A stretch of 64,000 nucleotides of DNA, taken from contig DAMBHY010000003.1 of NCBI GenBank assembly GCA_032068765.1, positions 1-64,000 on the forward strand, given 5' to 3'. Of this stretch, positions 1 to 8,051 are shown one piece after another. The notes below the pieces were generated by a model, which ran no database searches, was not told where the DNA came from, and saw nothing but the letters and a program-made list of their open reading frames with translations. Both the position numbers and the translations under genes were made by a program. This DNA is from DAMBHY01 sp032068765. Lineage in GTDB: Bacteria > Bacteroidota > Bacteroidia > Bacteroidales > Dysgonomonadaceae. Position 1 is the stretch's first letter. The number at the start of each line of letters is the position of its first letter.

Positions 1-2
1 CA

Positions 3-1397
3 AATGTAAGTTTTTTATGCTTAACTTTTTGTCCCAGCAAAGTTAGTAACTCCAGTCCTGTAGACAGAATGATATCGGGAGTCTGTGGTGGAATTGGTAC
101 ATATTTCAATATTCAATCTTGGATCCCTCGTCTTCTTTTTATTGCACCATTCTTTTTGGTTATTCTTAATAATATTTCTTTGCCGAATATTTTTAATCCC
201 TTTAATATCTTTGAGAATGGTATTGCTTTTCCACATTTTGGATTCGGATACTTTTCAACACCACTTTTATACATAATTATCAGTATAATAACCCCAAAAG
301 CCAATTCATTTAAACAAAGACTTGAAATGGTAGGGGAGGAAAAATTTATTCAATCTCTGCGTGAAACGGTAAGTGAAAATGCGGCACAGGTTAAGAATAA
401 AACTGATTTGGAGGATGAGAGTGTCTCTGCGAATATATCTCAAACGCCTCCGCCATCACCTGCATACATATCTGATAACCTGGCAAGGAGAGAACCTAAA
501 GGGTGTTTGAATGCGCTATTTGTTTTTTTCAAAATAATATTTTTCTTCTTTGTAGGGATTTTGGGTATCGTAATTGTATCTGTATTGTTTGGAGCTTTGG
601 TAAGCGGTATCGCATTGCTGCCTTTGAAAAATTTGTTTATTGACGGCGGTCTTGAAAATACGTTATTAATATTGTCAGAAATCTTACTTATTGGTATACC
701 GATATTAGCAATAATTATATGGTCATTGCGGCGTTCAATGAAGAAACAAACTTCACCAGTACTACGTACGAGTTTTATCATTTTTTGGGTAATGGGAATC
801 TTCACTTCGGGTTATTTATGTGTGAAAATGATTCAAAAATATAGTTTCGAAAGTTCTACAGAGAAAGTTTTTGCCATGTCAACTTTTAAAGGTGATACAC
901 TTACTTTGAAAATGCAGCCTTATAAAGAAGACTTTTATACGTACGAAAATAGTTTTATTAAATTAGGCAATTTGGATGGGCTGCCCAAATACACTATAAA
1001 TAAAGATTCTCTTCTATTTAATTATATTTCATTGAAAGTGGTTGTAAGCTCCGATTCATTGTTTCATGTTAAATCAATTTCATCTATTTCTGAAAGGGAT
1101 TTGAAAATGGCGAAAAATCGGATGCAGGAATATACTTTTCCATTAGTTCAAAAGGATTCGATTCTCTATATACCAGAATATTTTTCTACTCCTATGAAAC
1201 AAGGTTTTAAAAATCAACATATGGTTGTTGAAATAGCAGTTCCCAAAAATAAGCATGTGAATGTAACTGGAGATTTGGAAAGATATAAAGACAATAACAT
1301 TCCTTCAATTATCAGAAGAAAATATAAGTATAAACAAGCATGGGAAGAAGATTTGGATAACGAGAGTGTTGAGGATTCGGTATCTATTGATGAATAA
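3..1397 (+). CDS. PspC-domain membrane protein, 5' end outside window
   Basis: The frame is open to the left edge of the window, and the first ATG at 69 lies inside the PspC motif (DRMISGVCGGIGTYFNI), so the true start is probably upstream. PspC domains are short membrane modules first known from the phage-shock response; Bacteroidota carry long versions fused to extra membrane segments. Counting from the ATG, hydrophobic segments lie near residues 18-40, 60-75, 150-185, 197-220 and 232-250. A proline-rich linker (TPPPSP) follows the first pair, and the C-terminal ~190 residues are soluble and probably extracytoplasmic. Product length is at least 465 residues. A role in envelope stress is inferred from the domain only. 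Confidence 0.7.
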   Translation, partial: NVSFLCLTFCPSKVSNSSPVDRMISGVCGGIGTYFNIQSWIPRLLFIAPFFLVILNNISLPNIFNPFNIFENGIAFPHFGFGYFSTPLLYIIISIITPKANSFKQRLEMVGEEKFIQSLRETVSENAAQVKNKTDLEDESVSANISQTPPPSPAYISDNLARREPKGCLNALFVFFKIIFFFFVGILGIVIVSVLFGALVSGIALLPLKNLFIDGGLENTLLILSEILLIGIPILAIIIWSLRRSMKKQTSPVLRTSFIIFWVMGIFTSGYLCVKMIQKYSFESSTEKVFAMSTFKGDTLTLKMQPYKEDFYTYENSFIKLGNLDGLPKYTINKDSLLFNYISLKVVVSSDSLFHVKSISSISERDLKMAKNRMQEYTFPLVQKDSILYIPEYFSTPMKQGFKNQHMVVEIAVPKNKHVNVTGDLERYKDNNIPSIIRRKYKYKQAWEEDLDNESVEDSVSIDE

Positions 1398-1406
1398 CAA
1401 AACTAA

Positions 1407-1536
1407 AAGAGGCGGTCTGACAAATAAAATATGCTGTCAAAATTATAATTCTGAATGGAGCTTTAGCTAAATGAAGAATCTATTTGATTTGACAAAAAAG
1501 TTTCACACTACCGTGGTATTTGTCAGATAGCCTCTT
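1407..1536. repeat. 130-bp element with 18-bp terminal inverted repeats
   Basis: Bases 1407-1424 (AAGAGGCGGTCTGACAAA) and 1519-1536 (TTTGTCAGATAGCCTCTT) are inverted copies that match at 16 of 18 positions and enclose about 94 bp without a gene. The element exactly fills the gap between two convergent genes. It could be a small non-autonomous transposable element (MITE) or a long bidirectional terminator. No clear target-site duplication flanks it. Confidence 0.5.
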
Positions 1537-1540
1537 CAGA

Positions 1541-3658
1541 CTATAAAGCCAAAGCCGCTCTCAATCCGATTTCCTGAAACTTTGTTTTATGGAAAGAGAA
1601 GAACAGTGCAACGTTTGCAATTCTGTTGCCAATTCCATATCCCAATTCTGTGTAAGACTTTATCTCGGGTGTATATAATTGGCTGAAGTATATTCTTTCC
1701 TTTGCGATACCGCGTGCTAAGAGGGGAATTTTATTTAAAACTAAAAAAGGAGTTTCGAACATCCCGTGAAATTGAAGGTAAGAATTGGAAGCGTTATAAA
1801 AATTACGACGAAGCAACGCGAAATTACCTCCAATTCCGTCGTCCCAGTTTTCGGGGAAATTGTTTTGAGAAAAATACGCAAAATCTGCAAAATACTCAGT
1901 TCCTAATTCGTCTAAAAGTCCACCACCAAAGTGATATTGAATTGATTGTAGCATTCCAAGAGGTATACGCTGGCTGACATCCATTTCAAATCGTATGTAT
2001 TTTGAAGAACCGAGCAGTACATCTTCTAATGCTTTTGCAACTTCAAGTTTAAATATTGGATAATCAGAATAAAGTGGTATTTTTCTGTTTCCAATCATTT
2101 TATAGTATTGTTCGGGGGTCCATATTATACGAAAATAAGGTTCGAATGTAAATTTCTCGCCAAACATATCATTTATACCATCTTCCGAGGTGTTACTTAT
2201 CAAATCCTGTTTTTTGCTCCCTTTTCTTATATGATAATTCACACCTAAACCTGCTTTCAGGCCATTAAAATATTCATATTCACCGTAAGCATTTATGTAA
2301 TAATCTTTGTAATAATCTACCGAGATATCTTCAAACTTTAGTCCACTATATAAAAGACTATCCTGTACTTGTTTAATAAATAATGAGCTGTATGTGGAAT
2401 TACCATTTCCGGCTGAGAGTTTTAAATAACCTAATTTATCAGGTTTAAACAGCCATTTGATGCTCATATCTGTAAAGAGTTCTTTTCTTTTGAACATATA
2501 ACCAGCGAAAAGACTCAGGTTAAAATCTTGATTAGATTTGGACGCGAAATCAAAAGACGCTTTCTGGCGATATGTGATACCGTCAAATGAACTATATCCA
2601 ATCATGAATGGGTTGAGTATGCCACTGTAGTTGATTCTTGTTGACTTATACTTATAGTTGGAATTTGTAATAACTCGTTTCAAATTGGCCCAATTGATGG
2701 TTGTGTCAACTTTTGTTCGAAGTTTATCGTTCAGTTCTATGCTATTTTTATTTAGAATTTCTTTTTCACGATTCCGTAATGGTATTTTTCTGTTTTCAGA
2801 CCAATATTCATTATCCTTCAAGATGGTCACTGTATCATTTAGGAATTCAAACCGACTTAAGTTCAATACTTTCTTTGATGAAGGTTTAAACGAGTACGAG
2901 AAATCTAAATATTTTATGTCAGCTAAATATTGATTTGTTATCACATTTCCAAGATATGATGAAGTTCTTGAAAGAGAAAAATAGGTTGGAAGTTTGTAAT
3001 TCTCGTTTTGCATCTTTATATGAAACGCAAAGCGATCATTTATTTCAATACCTTCACCATAAAAGTCCAAAATACACCACGTATTTTCCTCTACAGTGAA
3101 ACTTCCTTTTAATAATTTGGTCGTCAAATATTTAGGTCTGAAATAAACTTTTATTAATTTCTGGTTATTATTCAAAGTATCAATAGGATAGATGGTATAG
3201 ATGTAATTTTTTGAGCCTTTTTTTCGGGTTGGCATTATAAACAAGTCACTATAGCCTGCCTCGCTGTACACATTGATATTAAGCAAATCATAGGGAATTT
3301 TATTCAAATTCTCATTAGGTGAAAATGAACCTCCGACAAATTTTATCCGGTGTAGATAGTTTTTGGGATATCGATATTCCAGTGTACTAAAGGTTTCAAT
3401 AAAACCCTCCTGTTTTGTCGGATCATAAAGCAAGAATTTAGGAATAAACTGGAGATATTTATATAGCTTATTTTTCTTAATAGTCTCACTATAAGAGCGC
3501 ATGTAAATTTCTGCATGAAAAGAATCCACTGTTTTTTCATATTTTTCTGCTGTCTGCATGATGAGATTCAAAATACTGTCTTTTTTATTGGTATTTTGAC
3601 AAAATGCAAACTGAGAATAAATAAAATATGTAATGATTATTGGAAAAATTCTCCTCAT
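1541..3658 (-). CDS. DUF5686-type outer-membrane protein
   Basis: The 705-residue protein starts with a signal peptide (residues 1-20, ending AFCQ), continues with a soluble region (about 25-330, mixed strands and helices around RYPKNYLHRIKFVGGSFSP), and ends in a long beta-strand-rich part (about 340-705) with alternating aromatic and polar residues and a terminal LRAALAL, as in outer-membrane barrels. This matches DUF5686 proteins of Bacteroidota. Many members carry an N-terminal carboxypeptidase-regulatory-like domain, which is missing here. Function is not known. It is a single gene convergent with the PspC gene, with a -7 box just upstream of the ATG. Confidence 0.7.
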   Translation of the reverse strand: MRRIFPIIITYFIYSQFAFCQNTNKKDSILNLIMQTAEKYEKTVDSFHAEIYMRSYSETIKKNKLYKYLQFIPKFLLYDPTKQEGFIETFSTLEYRYPKNYLHRIKFVGGSFSPNENLNKIPYDLLNINVYSEAGYSDLFIMPTRKKGSKNYIYTIYPIDTLNNNQKLIKVYFRPKYLTTKLLKGSFTVEENTWCILDFYGEGIEINDRFAFHIKMQNENYKLPTYFSLSRTSSYLGNVITNQYLADIKYLDFSYSFKPSSKKVLNLSRFEFLNDTVTILKDNEYWSENRKIPLRNREKEILNKNSIELNDKLRTKVDTTINWANLKRVITNSNYKYKSTRINYSGILNPFMIGYSSFDGITYRQKASFDFASKSNQDFNLSLFAGYMFKRKELFTDMSIKWLFKPDKLGYLKLSAGNGNSTYSSLFIKQVQDSLLYSGLKFEDISVDYYKDYYINAYGEYEYFNGLKAGLGVNYHIRKGSKKQDLISNTSEDGINDMFGEKFTFEPYFRIIWTPEQYYKMIGNRKIPLYSDYPIFKLEVAKALEDVLLGSSKYIRFEMDVSQRIPLGMLQSIQYHFGGGLLDELGTEYFADFAYFSQNNFPENWDDGIGGNFALLRRNFYNASNSYLQFHGMFETPFLVLNKIPLLARGIAKERIYFSQLYTPEIKSYTELGYGIGNRIANVALFFSFHKTKFQEIGLRAALAL

Positions 3659-3666
3659 AAGTTATG

Positions 3667-3674
3667 CAAACTTA
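3667..3674 (-). promoter_or_regulatory. -7 box TAAGTTTG upstream of DUF5686 gene
   Basis: On the minus strand the sequence reads TAAGTTTG, an exact match to the Bacteroidota -7 consensus TAnnTTTG. It ends only 8 bp before the ATG at 3658, so a transcript from it would be almost leaderless. No convincing -33 element was found. Confidence 0.4.
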
Positions 3675-3801
3675 CAGATTTGTATTTATAAATTGAAAAT
3701 ATAAACGATAAAAATTAAGATGGAAATTATAAATGCACATGGATATCTGCAATTTTAAGAAAAAACAATACTTATAACAGATATTCTCATGCATAAATCG
3801 T

Positions 3802-3809
3802 TATTTTTG
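3802..3809 (+). promoter_or_regulatory. -7 box TATTTTTG upstream of Crp/Fnr gene
   Basis: TATTTTTG matches TAnnTTTG exactly and lies 28 bp before the ATG at 3838, a normal leader length. The AT-rich DNA upstream contains no obvious TTTG at -33. Confidence 0.45.
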
Positions 3810-3837
3810 TGTTTTATAACAATGTTGTGTAACAACA

Positions 3838-4539
3838 ATGAGGAGGAAAAAAGTTGAAATAGCTGATATTTCTTTGTCACTTTCAGACATTTGGAGGATG
3901 TTGACCGACGAAGAGCGTGAAATTATTCGTAATGATGCCCGAATTGTTACTTATAAAAAGAATGAGATAATATATTATGAGGATGAATATCCCAAAGATA
4001 TGATGTGTCTTCTTCACGGAAAAGTTCGGATTTTCAAAAGCGGAGTGGGTGGAAGAAGCCATATTATAAGGATGATCAGACCTATTCAATATTTTGGGTA
4101 TCGTGCATATTTTGCCAAAGAACCCTATGTTACAGCCGCTTCTGCTTTCGAAGAATCCACTATATGTCTTATATCGATGAAAATTGTTGTTGAACTGATT
4201 AGCAAAAATATAAATTTCGCTATATTTTTCATTCAACTTCTTTCTGTTGATTTGGGCATTGCAGACGAGAGAGTAGTCAGTCTGACACAAAAGCATGTGC
4301 GTGGTCGTTTGGCAGAGACTTTGATAATGCTTCGCAATAATTTTGGATATGCTGAGGATGGTATCACAATTAATATTATGCTTTCGAGAGAAGACCTTGC
4401 CAATCTTTCAAATATGACTACTTCAAATGCTATCCGTACCTTATCAACTTTTGTGGAAGAACATTTGATTCTTCTCGATGGTCGAAAGATTAAAATTTTA
4501 AATGAAGAAAAATTGACAAAAGTTAGCCACATCGGTTAA
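3838..4539 (+). CDS. Crp/Fnr-family transcriptional regulator
   Basis: The 233-residue protein has the two-domain layout of the Crp/Fnr family. A cyclic-nucleotide-binding-like beta barrel (about 35-125, with GKVRIFKSG) is followed by a long dimer helix (about 130-160) and a winged helix-turn-helix (about 175-222, with LSREDLANLSNMTTSNAIRTL). The N-terminal cysteines of iron-sulfur FNR are absent, and the Arg/Ser pair that contacts cAMP in CRP is not evident, so the effector is unknown. The next gene, a GH3-family enzyme, begins 40 bp downstream on the same strand, which suggests co-transcription. Confidence 0.85.
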   Translation: MRRKKVEIADISLSLSDIWRMLTDEEREIIRNDARIVTYKKNEIIYYEDEYPKDMMCLLHGKVRIFKSGVGGRSHIIRMIRPIQYFGYRAYFAKEPYVTAASAFEESTICLISMKIVVELISKNINFAIFFIQLLSVDLGIADERVVSLTQKHVRGRLAETLIMLRNNFGYAEDGITINIMLSREDLANLSNMTTSNAIRTLSTFVEEHLILLDGRKIKILNEEKLTKVSHIG

Positions 4540-4579
4540 TGTTTTGTGTAATTTTATCTTTCAAATTAAATACAGTCCT

Positions 4580-6091
4580 ATGATTTCAGCAATAAGCAAA
4601 GCCTATCTTGAAAAAAAATATAAAGATGTAGAGTATTTTATCGATCATCCTATTTTAGTTCAAGAGAAAAATCTAAACTATCTCTTAGAGCATGGGAGAA
4701 ATACAGTTTTTGGTGCTGAAAAAAACTTTCAATCTATCAATTCAATTTCGGATTTTCAAAAAAATGTTTCAATTAACACTTACGAAAATCTTCGCCCTTA
4801 TCTAGATAAAATTATTGTTGACAAAAAAGAAAATGTTCTTTGGGATACACCGATTAAATGGTTCGCTATGTCCTCGGGTACAACACAAGACCGTAGCAAA
4901 TATATTCCAATTACAGACGAATCTTTAAATAATTGTCATTACAGATGCGGTTACCATATGATTTCGATGTATAAGCATAATTTTCCAGATTCAGAGTTTT
5001 TGTTTGGAAAATCTATGGTACTTGGTGGTAGCCAGCAAATTAATAATATCGGTGACGGCATTTTTACAGGTGATGTATCGGCGATATTAATGAAGAATTT
5101 ACCTTTTTGGGCAAAGTTTTCACGTACACCTGAAAGTATCGCTTTACTACCCGATTGGGAGGAGAAATTGGTGAAGCTTACCAATTACGCATTGAAAACG
5201 GATATCCGTTCAATGGTGGGCGTGCCATCGTGGATGTTGGTATTGTTGAAAAAAATGGTGGAAGTTACTGGTGAAAAAATTACCGATATTTGGCCGAATA
5301 TAGATGTTTTCTTTCATGGTGGTGTGAGTTTTGTCCCTTTCGCAGAAGAATTTGAGAAGATGATTCCTAAAAGTTCGATGAATTATTGGGAAACGTATAA
5401 CGCATCTGAAGGTTTCTTCGGAATCCAGTATTCTCCTGACAATAAAGATTTATTGCTTTTACTGGATAATGAAATATTTTATGAATTCTTGCCTGTGTCT
5501 GAGTGTGATAGTGAAAGTCCTCAGGCAATCCCGTTAAGCGAAGTTGAGTGTGGAAAGCAATATGCGATGATTATCACTACGAGTGGAGGTCTTTGGAGAT
5601 ATAGTATTGGTGATACGATAGAATTTACATCCACAAAACCTTATTTGTTTAAAATTTCAGGGCGAACAAAGAGTTTTATTAATGCATTTGGCGAAGAACT
5701 AATAATTGATAACGCAGACAAAGCTTTAAGTGAGGCAAGTCACCAAACTAATGCCCGTATAAAAGAATACACCGCTGCTCCGGTTTATTTCAGTGAATCG
5801 AACAATGGTGCTCACGAATGGCTAATTGAATTTGAAAAAGAGCCTGATAATTTGGATAAATTTACAGATATTTTGGATGAGACTTTAAGAAAAGTAAATT
5901 CAGACTACGATGCCAAACGATCATATAATTTATCACTGAACAAACCTATCGTTCGTTCGTTGCCTAAAGATACTTTCTATAAATGGTTGAAAAATCTTGG
6001 TAAAGTCGGCGGACAAAACAAAGTTCCACGATTGTCGAATGATAGAAAAATAGTAGAAAGTATTACCAGTTTTATGAATGATAAATCATAA
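4580..6091 (+). CDS. GH3-family acyl-adenylating enzyme
   Basis: The 503-residue protein belongs to the GH3 family, which includes plant acyl-acid amido synthetases. Visible are the ATP-binding motif SSGTTQDRSKYIPIT (about 108-122), the central YNASEGFFGIQ, and GGLWRYSIGDTIEF before a C-terminal domain with SGRTKSFINAFGEE. I chose the ATG at 4580 (MISAISKAYLEKKY) over an in-frame TTG at 4544 because the family begins with such a helix and ATG is the usual start. Plant members conjugate amino acids to carboxylic hormones; substrates of bacterial members are largely unknown. It follows a Crp/Fnr regulator closely. Confidence 0.8.
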   Translation: MISAISKAYLEKKYKDVEYFIDHPILVQEKNLNYLLEHGRNTVFGAEKNFQSINSISDFQKNVSINTYENLRPYLDKIIVDKKENVLWDTPIKWFAMSSGTTQDRSKYIPITDESLNNCHYRCGYHMISMYKHNFPDSEFLFGKSMVLGGSQQINNIGDGIFTGDVSAILMKNLPFWAKFSRTPESIALLPDWEEKLVKLTNYALKTDIRSMVGVPSWMLVLLKKMVEVTGEKITDIWPNIDVFFHGGVSFVPFAEEFEKMIPKSSMNYWETYNASEGFFGIQYSPDNKDLLLLLDNEIFYEFLPVSECDSESPQAIPLSEVECGKQYAMIITTSGGLWRYSIGDTIEFTSTKPYLFKISGRTKSFINAFGEELIIDNADKALSEASHQTNARIKEYTAAPVYFSESNNGAHEWLIEFEKEPDNLDKFTDILDETLRKVNSDYDAKRSYNLSLNKPIVRSLPKDTFYKWLKNLGKVGGQNKVPRLSNDRKIVESITSFMNDKS

Positions 6092-6138
6092 AATTGAATA
6101 AAAACACTTATAACGTTAAAAAAACGAGAAACTTTCAG

Positions 6139-6146
6139 TAAATTTG
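6139..6146 (+). promoter_or_regulatory. -7 box TAAATTTG upstream of bamD
   Basis: An exact TAnnTTTG match that ends 25 bp before the bamD ATG at 6171. It probably drives bamD-rpoZ-DUF4293. Confidence 0.45.
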
Positions 6147-6170
6147 CAACTTAATTTTTTTATTAAGCAG

Positions 6171-7010
6171 ATGAAATTACGTAATCTTTATATAGTACTT
6201 TTCGCAATACTTCTTTCTTCTTGCAGTGAATACAATAAAATTCTGAAAAGTACCGATAATGATTTAAAATATACTTATGCCAAAAAGTATTTTCAGGATG
6301 GAAAATACAATCAGGCAATAACGCTTTTACAGGATTTGGTGCCTGTTTATAAAGGTACATCAAAGGCTGAAGAGTCTTTGTATATGCTTGCACAAAGTTA
6401 TTACAACACAAAAGATTATTTGTCTGCAACAGAGATGTTTACAACATATCACAATACATATCCTAATGGACAGTTTGCTGAAAATGCTCTATTCTATTCT
6501 GCCTATGGTATGTATCTGGATTCTCCCGACCCACGTCTTGATCAGTCTAAAACATACAAGGCCATTGCTTCTTTTAGTCGTTATATGGAAGAATATCCGG
6601 ACAGCGAAAGAACAGAGCAGGCAAGAAAATATCTTTTTGAATTACAGGAAAAACTGGCTTACAAAGAGTTACTTAATACTAAATTGTATTTGAGATTAGG
6701 TAATTATATGGGTAATAATTATGAATCTGCTGTTTTAGTTGCGAAAGAAGCTCTTAAATCCTATCCTTATTCAAAATATGCTGAAGAATTTCAGATGACA
6801 ATTTTGAGATCGCGTTATGAATTTGCAAAAAGAAGTAAGATAGAGTTGCAGCCTGAACGTTTCCGTACGGTTGTAGATGAATTTTACAACTATAAGAATA
6901 CTTATCCAACTGGTAAGTTTATGAAAGAAGCAGAAAAGTATTATAATGATGCGCAAAGAAGAATTCAGTCTTTTGCACCAAATACAGCCACTAACGTACA
7001 AACTAAATAA
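6171..7010 (+). CDS. bamD: Outer-membrane assembly lipoprotein BamD
   Basis: BamD is the lipoprotein of the BAM complex that works with BamA to insert beta-barrel proteins into the outer membrane. The 279-residue product has a lipoprotein signal (MKLRNLYIVLFAILLSSC, lipidated Cys at 18) followed by tetratricopeptide-like helix pairs (YAKKYFQDGKYNQAITLLQDLV, then AEESLYMLAQSYYNTKDYLSATEMF). I preferred the ATG at 6171 to an in-frame TTG at 6144 because it opens the signal peptide. rpoZ follows after 16 bp, an arrangement I recall as common in Bacteroidales. Confidence 0.88.
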   Translation: MKLRNLYIVLFAILLSSCSEYNKILKSTDNDLKYTYAKKYFQDGKYNQAITLLQDLVPVYKGTSKAEESLYMLAQSYYNTKDYLSATEMFTTYHNTYPNGQFAENALFYSAYGMYLDSPDPRLDQSKTYKAIASFSRYMEEYPDSERTEQARKYLFELQEKLAYKELLNTKLYLRLGNYMGNNYESAVLVAKEALKSYPYSKYAEEFQMTILRSRYEFAKRSKIELQPERFRTVVDEFYNYKNTYPTGKFMKEAEKYYNDAQRRIQSFAPNTATNVQTK

Positions 7011-7026
7011 ATATTCAATAAAATAA

Positions 7027-7359
7027 ATGGATTATAAAAAAACTAATGCAGCTACAAATACCGAAACAAGGGATATTAGCGAAATGGCTGCTCCTGTAGG
7101 AAATATTTACGAAATGGTGAGAATCATCAGTAAACGTGCTAATCAAATTTCAGTGGATATGAAACATGATTTGGATACTAAACTTCAAGAGTTTGCATCC
7201 TATAGCGATAATCTGGAAGAAGTTTTTGAAAATCATGAACAAATAGAAATCTCTAAATTCTACGAAAAACTTCCTAAACCAAGTTTGATTGCAATACAAG
7301 AATGGAAAGATGGCGAGATTTATTACAGAAATCCCAACAAAGAAAAAGAAATACTTTGA
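7027..7359 (+). CDS. rpoZ: RNA polymerase omega subunit, Bacteroidota type
   Basis: The 110-residue protein matches the RpoZ/Rpb6-like family of Bacteroidota. The core motif is near residues 25-48 (VGNIYEMVRIISKRANQIS), followed by an acidic helical region and a short tail (EWKDGEIYYRNP). Omega binds the beta' subunit and supports assembly of RNA polymerase. The gene lies between bamD and a DUF4293 membrane protein, with 16 and 19 bp gaps, so the three are probably one transcript. Confidence 0.82.
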   Translation: MDYKKTNAATNTETRDISEMAAPVGNIYEMVRIISKRANQISVDMKHDLDTKLQEFASYSDNLEEVFENHEQIEISKFYEKLPKPSLIAIQEWKDGEIYYRNPNKEKEIL

Positions 7360-7378
7360 TAACTGAACGTTAATTAAA

Positions 7379-7834
7379 ATGTTACAACGAATTCAGACTA
7401 TATTTTTGGTACTTGCTTGCATTGCTATGCAATTAGCAGTCTTTTTGCCACTGGCTTATTTGACTTATAACAATGCACCTGTGGAATTTGAAGCAATGGG
7501 TTTCTATCAAAATGGGGAAATTATTTATTCAACTTGGGGGCTTTTTTTAATTGGAGCGATTAGTTCCGTTCTTTCCCTAATTACAATATTTTCCTATAAG
7601 AAAAGAATGCTTCAGATAAGACTTTCAATATTTAATATAATAATCATGATTGGGTTTTATCTATTCTTTGCTTTTTTGATCTTTATACGAAATCCGGAAG
7701 CAAATTCTACGCTGGATAAAATTGGAGTTGGTTTGATTATGCCTATAATCAGTATTATTTTTACATGGTTGGCAATACGCAAAATAGGTGAAGATGAAGC
7801 TTTGGTAAGAAGTGTGAACAGACTGAGAAAATAA
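7379..7834 (+). CDS. DUF4293 four-helix membrane protein
   Basis: The 151-residue protein starts MLQRIQTIFLVLACIAMQLA, as DUF4293 proteins do, and has four hydrophobic helices (about 7-30, 52-70, 80-102, 117-135). The loop between helices 1 and 2 carries the short hydrophilic segment expected outside. The function is unknown. It is the last gene of the bamD-rpoZ unit and is followed by a strong intrinsic terminator at 7866. Confidence 0.75.
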   Translation: MLQRIQTIFLVLACIAMQLAVFLPLAYLTYNNAPVEFEAMGFYQNGEIIYSTWGLFLIGAISSVLSLITIFSYKKRMLQIRLSIFNIIIMIGFYLFFAFLIFIRNPEANSTLDKIGVGLIMPIISIIFTWLAIRKIGEDEALVRSVNRLRK

Positions 7835-7865
7835 ATATTGTTTAAATTTCGGATTATAAAAATAT

Positions 7866-7895
7866 AAGACTGTCTTTTATAAGACAGTCTTTTTT
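7866..7895 (+). terminator. Intrinsic terminator after DUF4293 gene
   Basis: A 9-bp perfect stem AAGACTGTC/GACAGTCTT with an 8-nt loop is followed by a run of T, 31 bp after the stop codon. Confidence 0.85.
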
Positions 7896-7957
7896 GTGCC
7901 TCAAAATATCTTCAAAAAAATATTTTGTCATTAACAATAATGTTCTGAATAATTATT

Positions 7958-7965
7958 TATCTTTG
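7958..7965 (+). promoter_or_regulatory. -7 box TATCTTTG upstream of iorA
   Basis: An exact TAnnTTTG match 86 bp before the iorA ATG, giving a leader of about 80 nt. No riboswitch-like fold was recognised in this leader. Confidence 0.45.
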
Positions 7966-8051
7966 TACGATTACAAAATGATAGTTTTCTATCCATTTTA
8001 TCTATTACTTAAGATTTATTTCTATCAAACACTATAATACTTTCTGATGAT

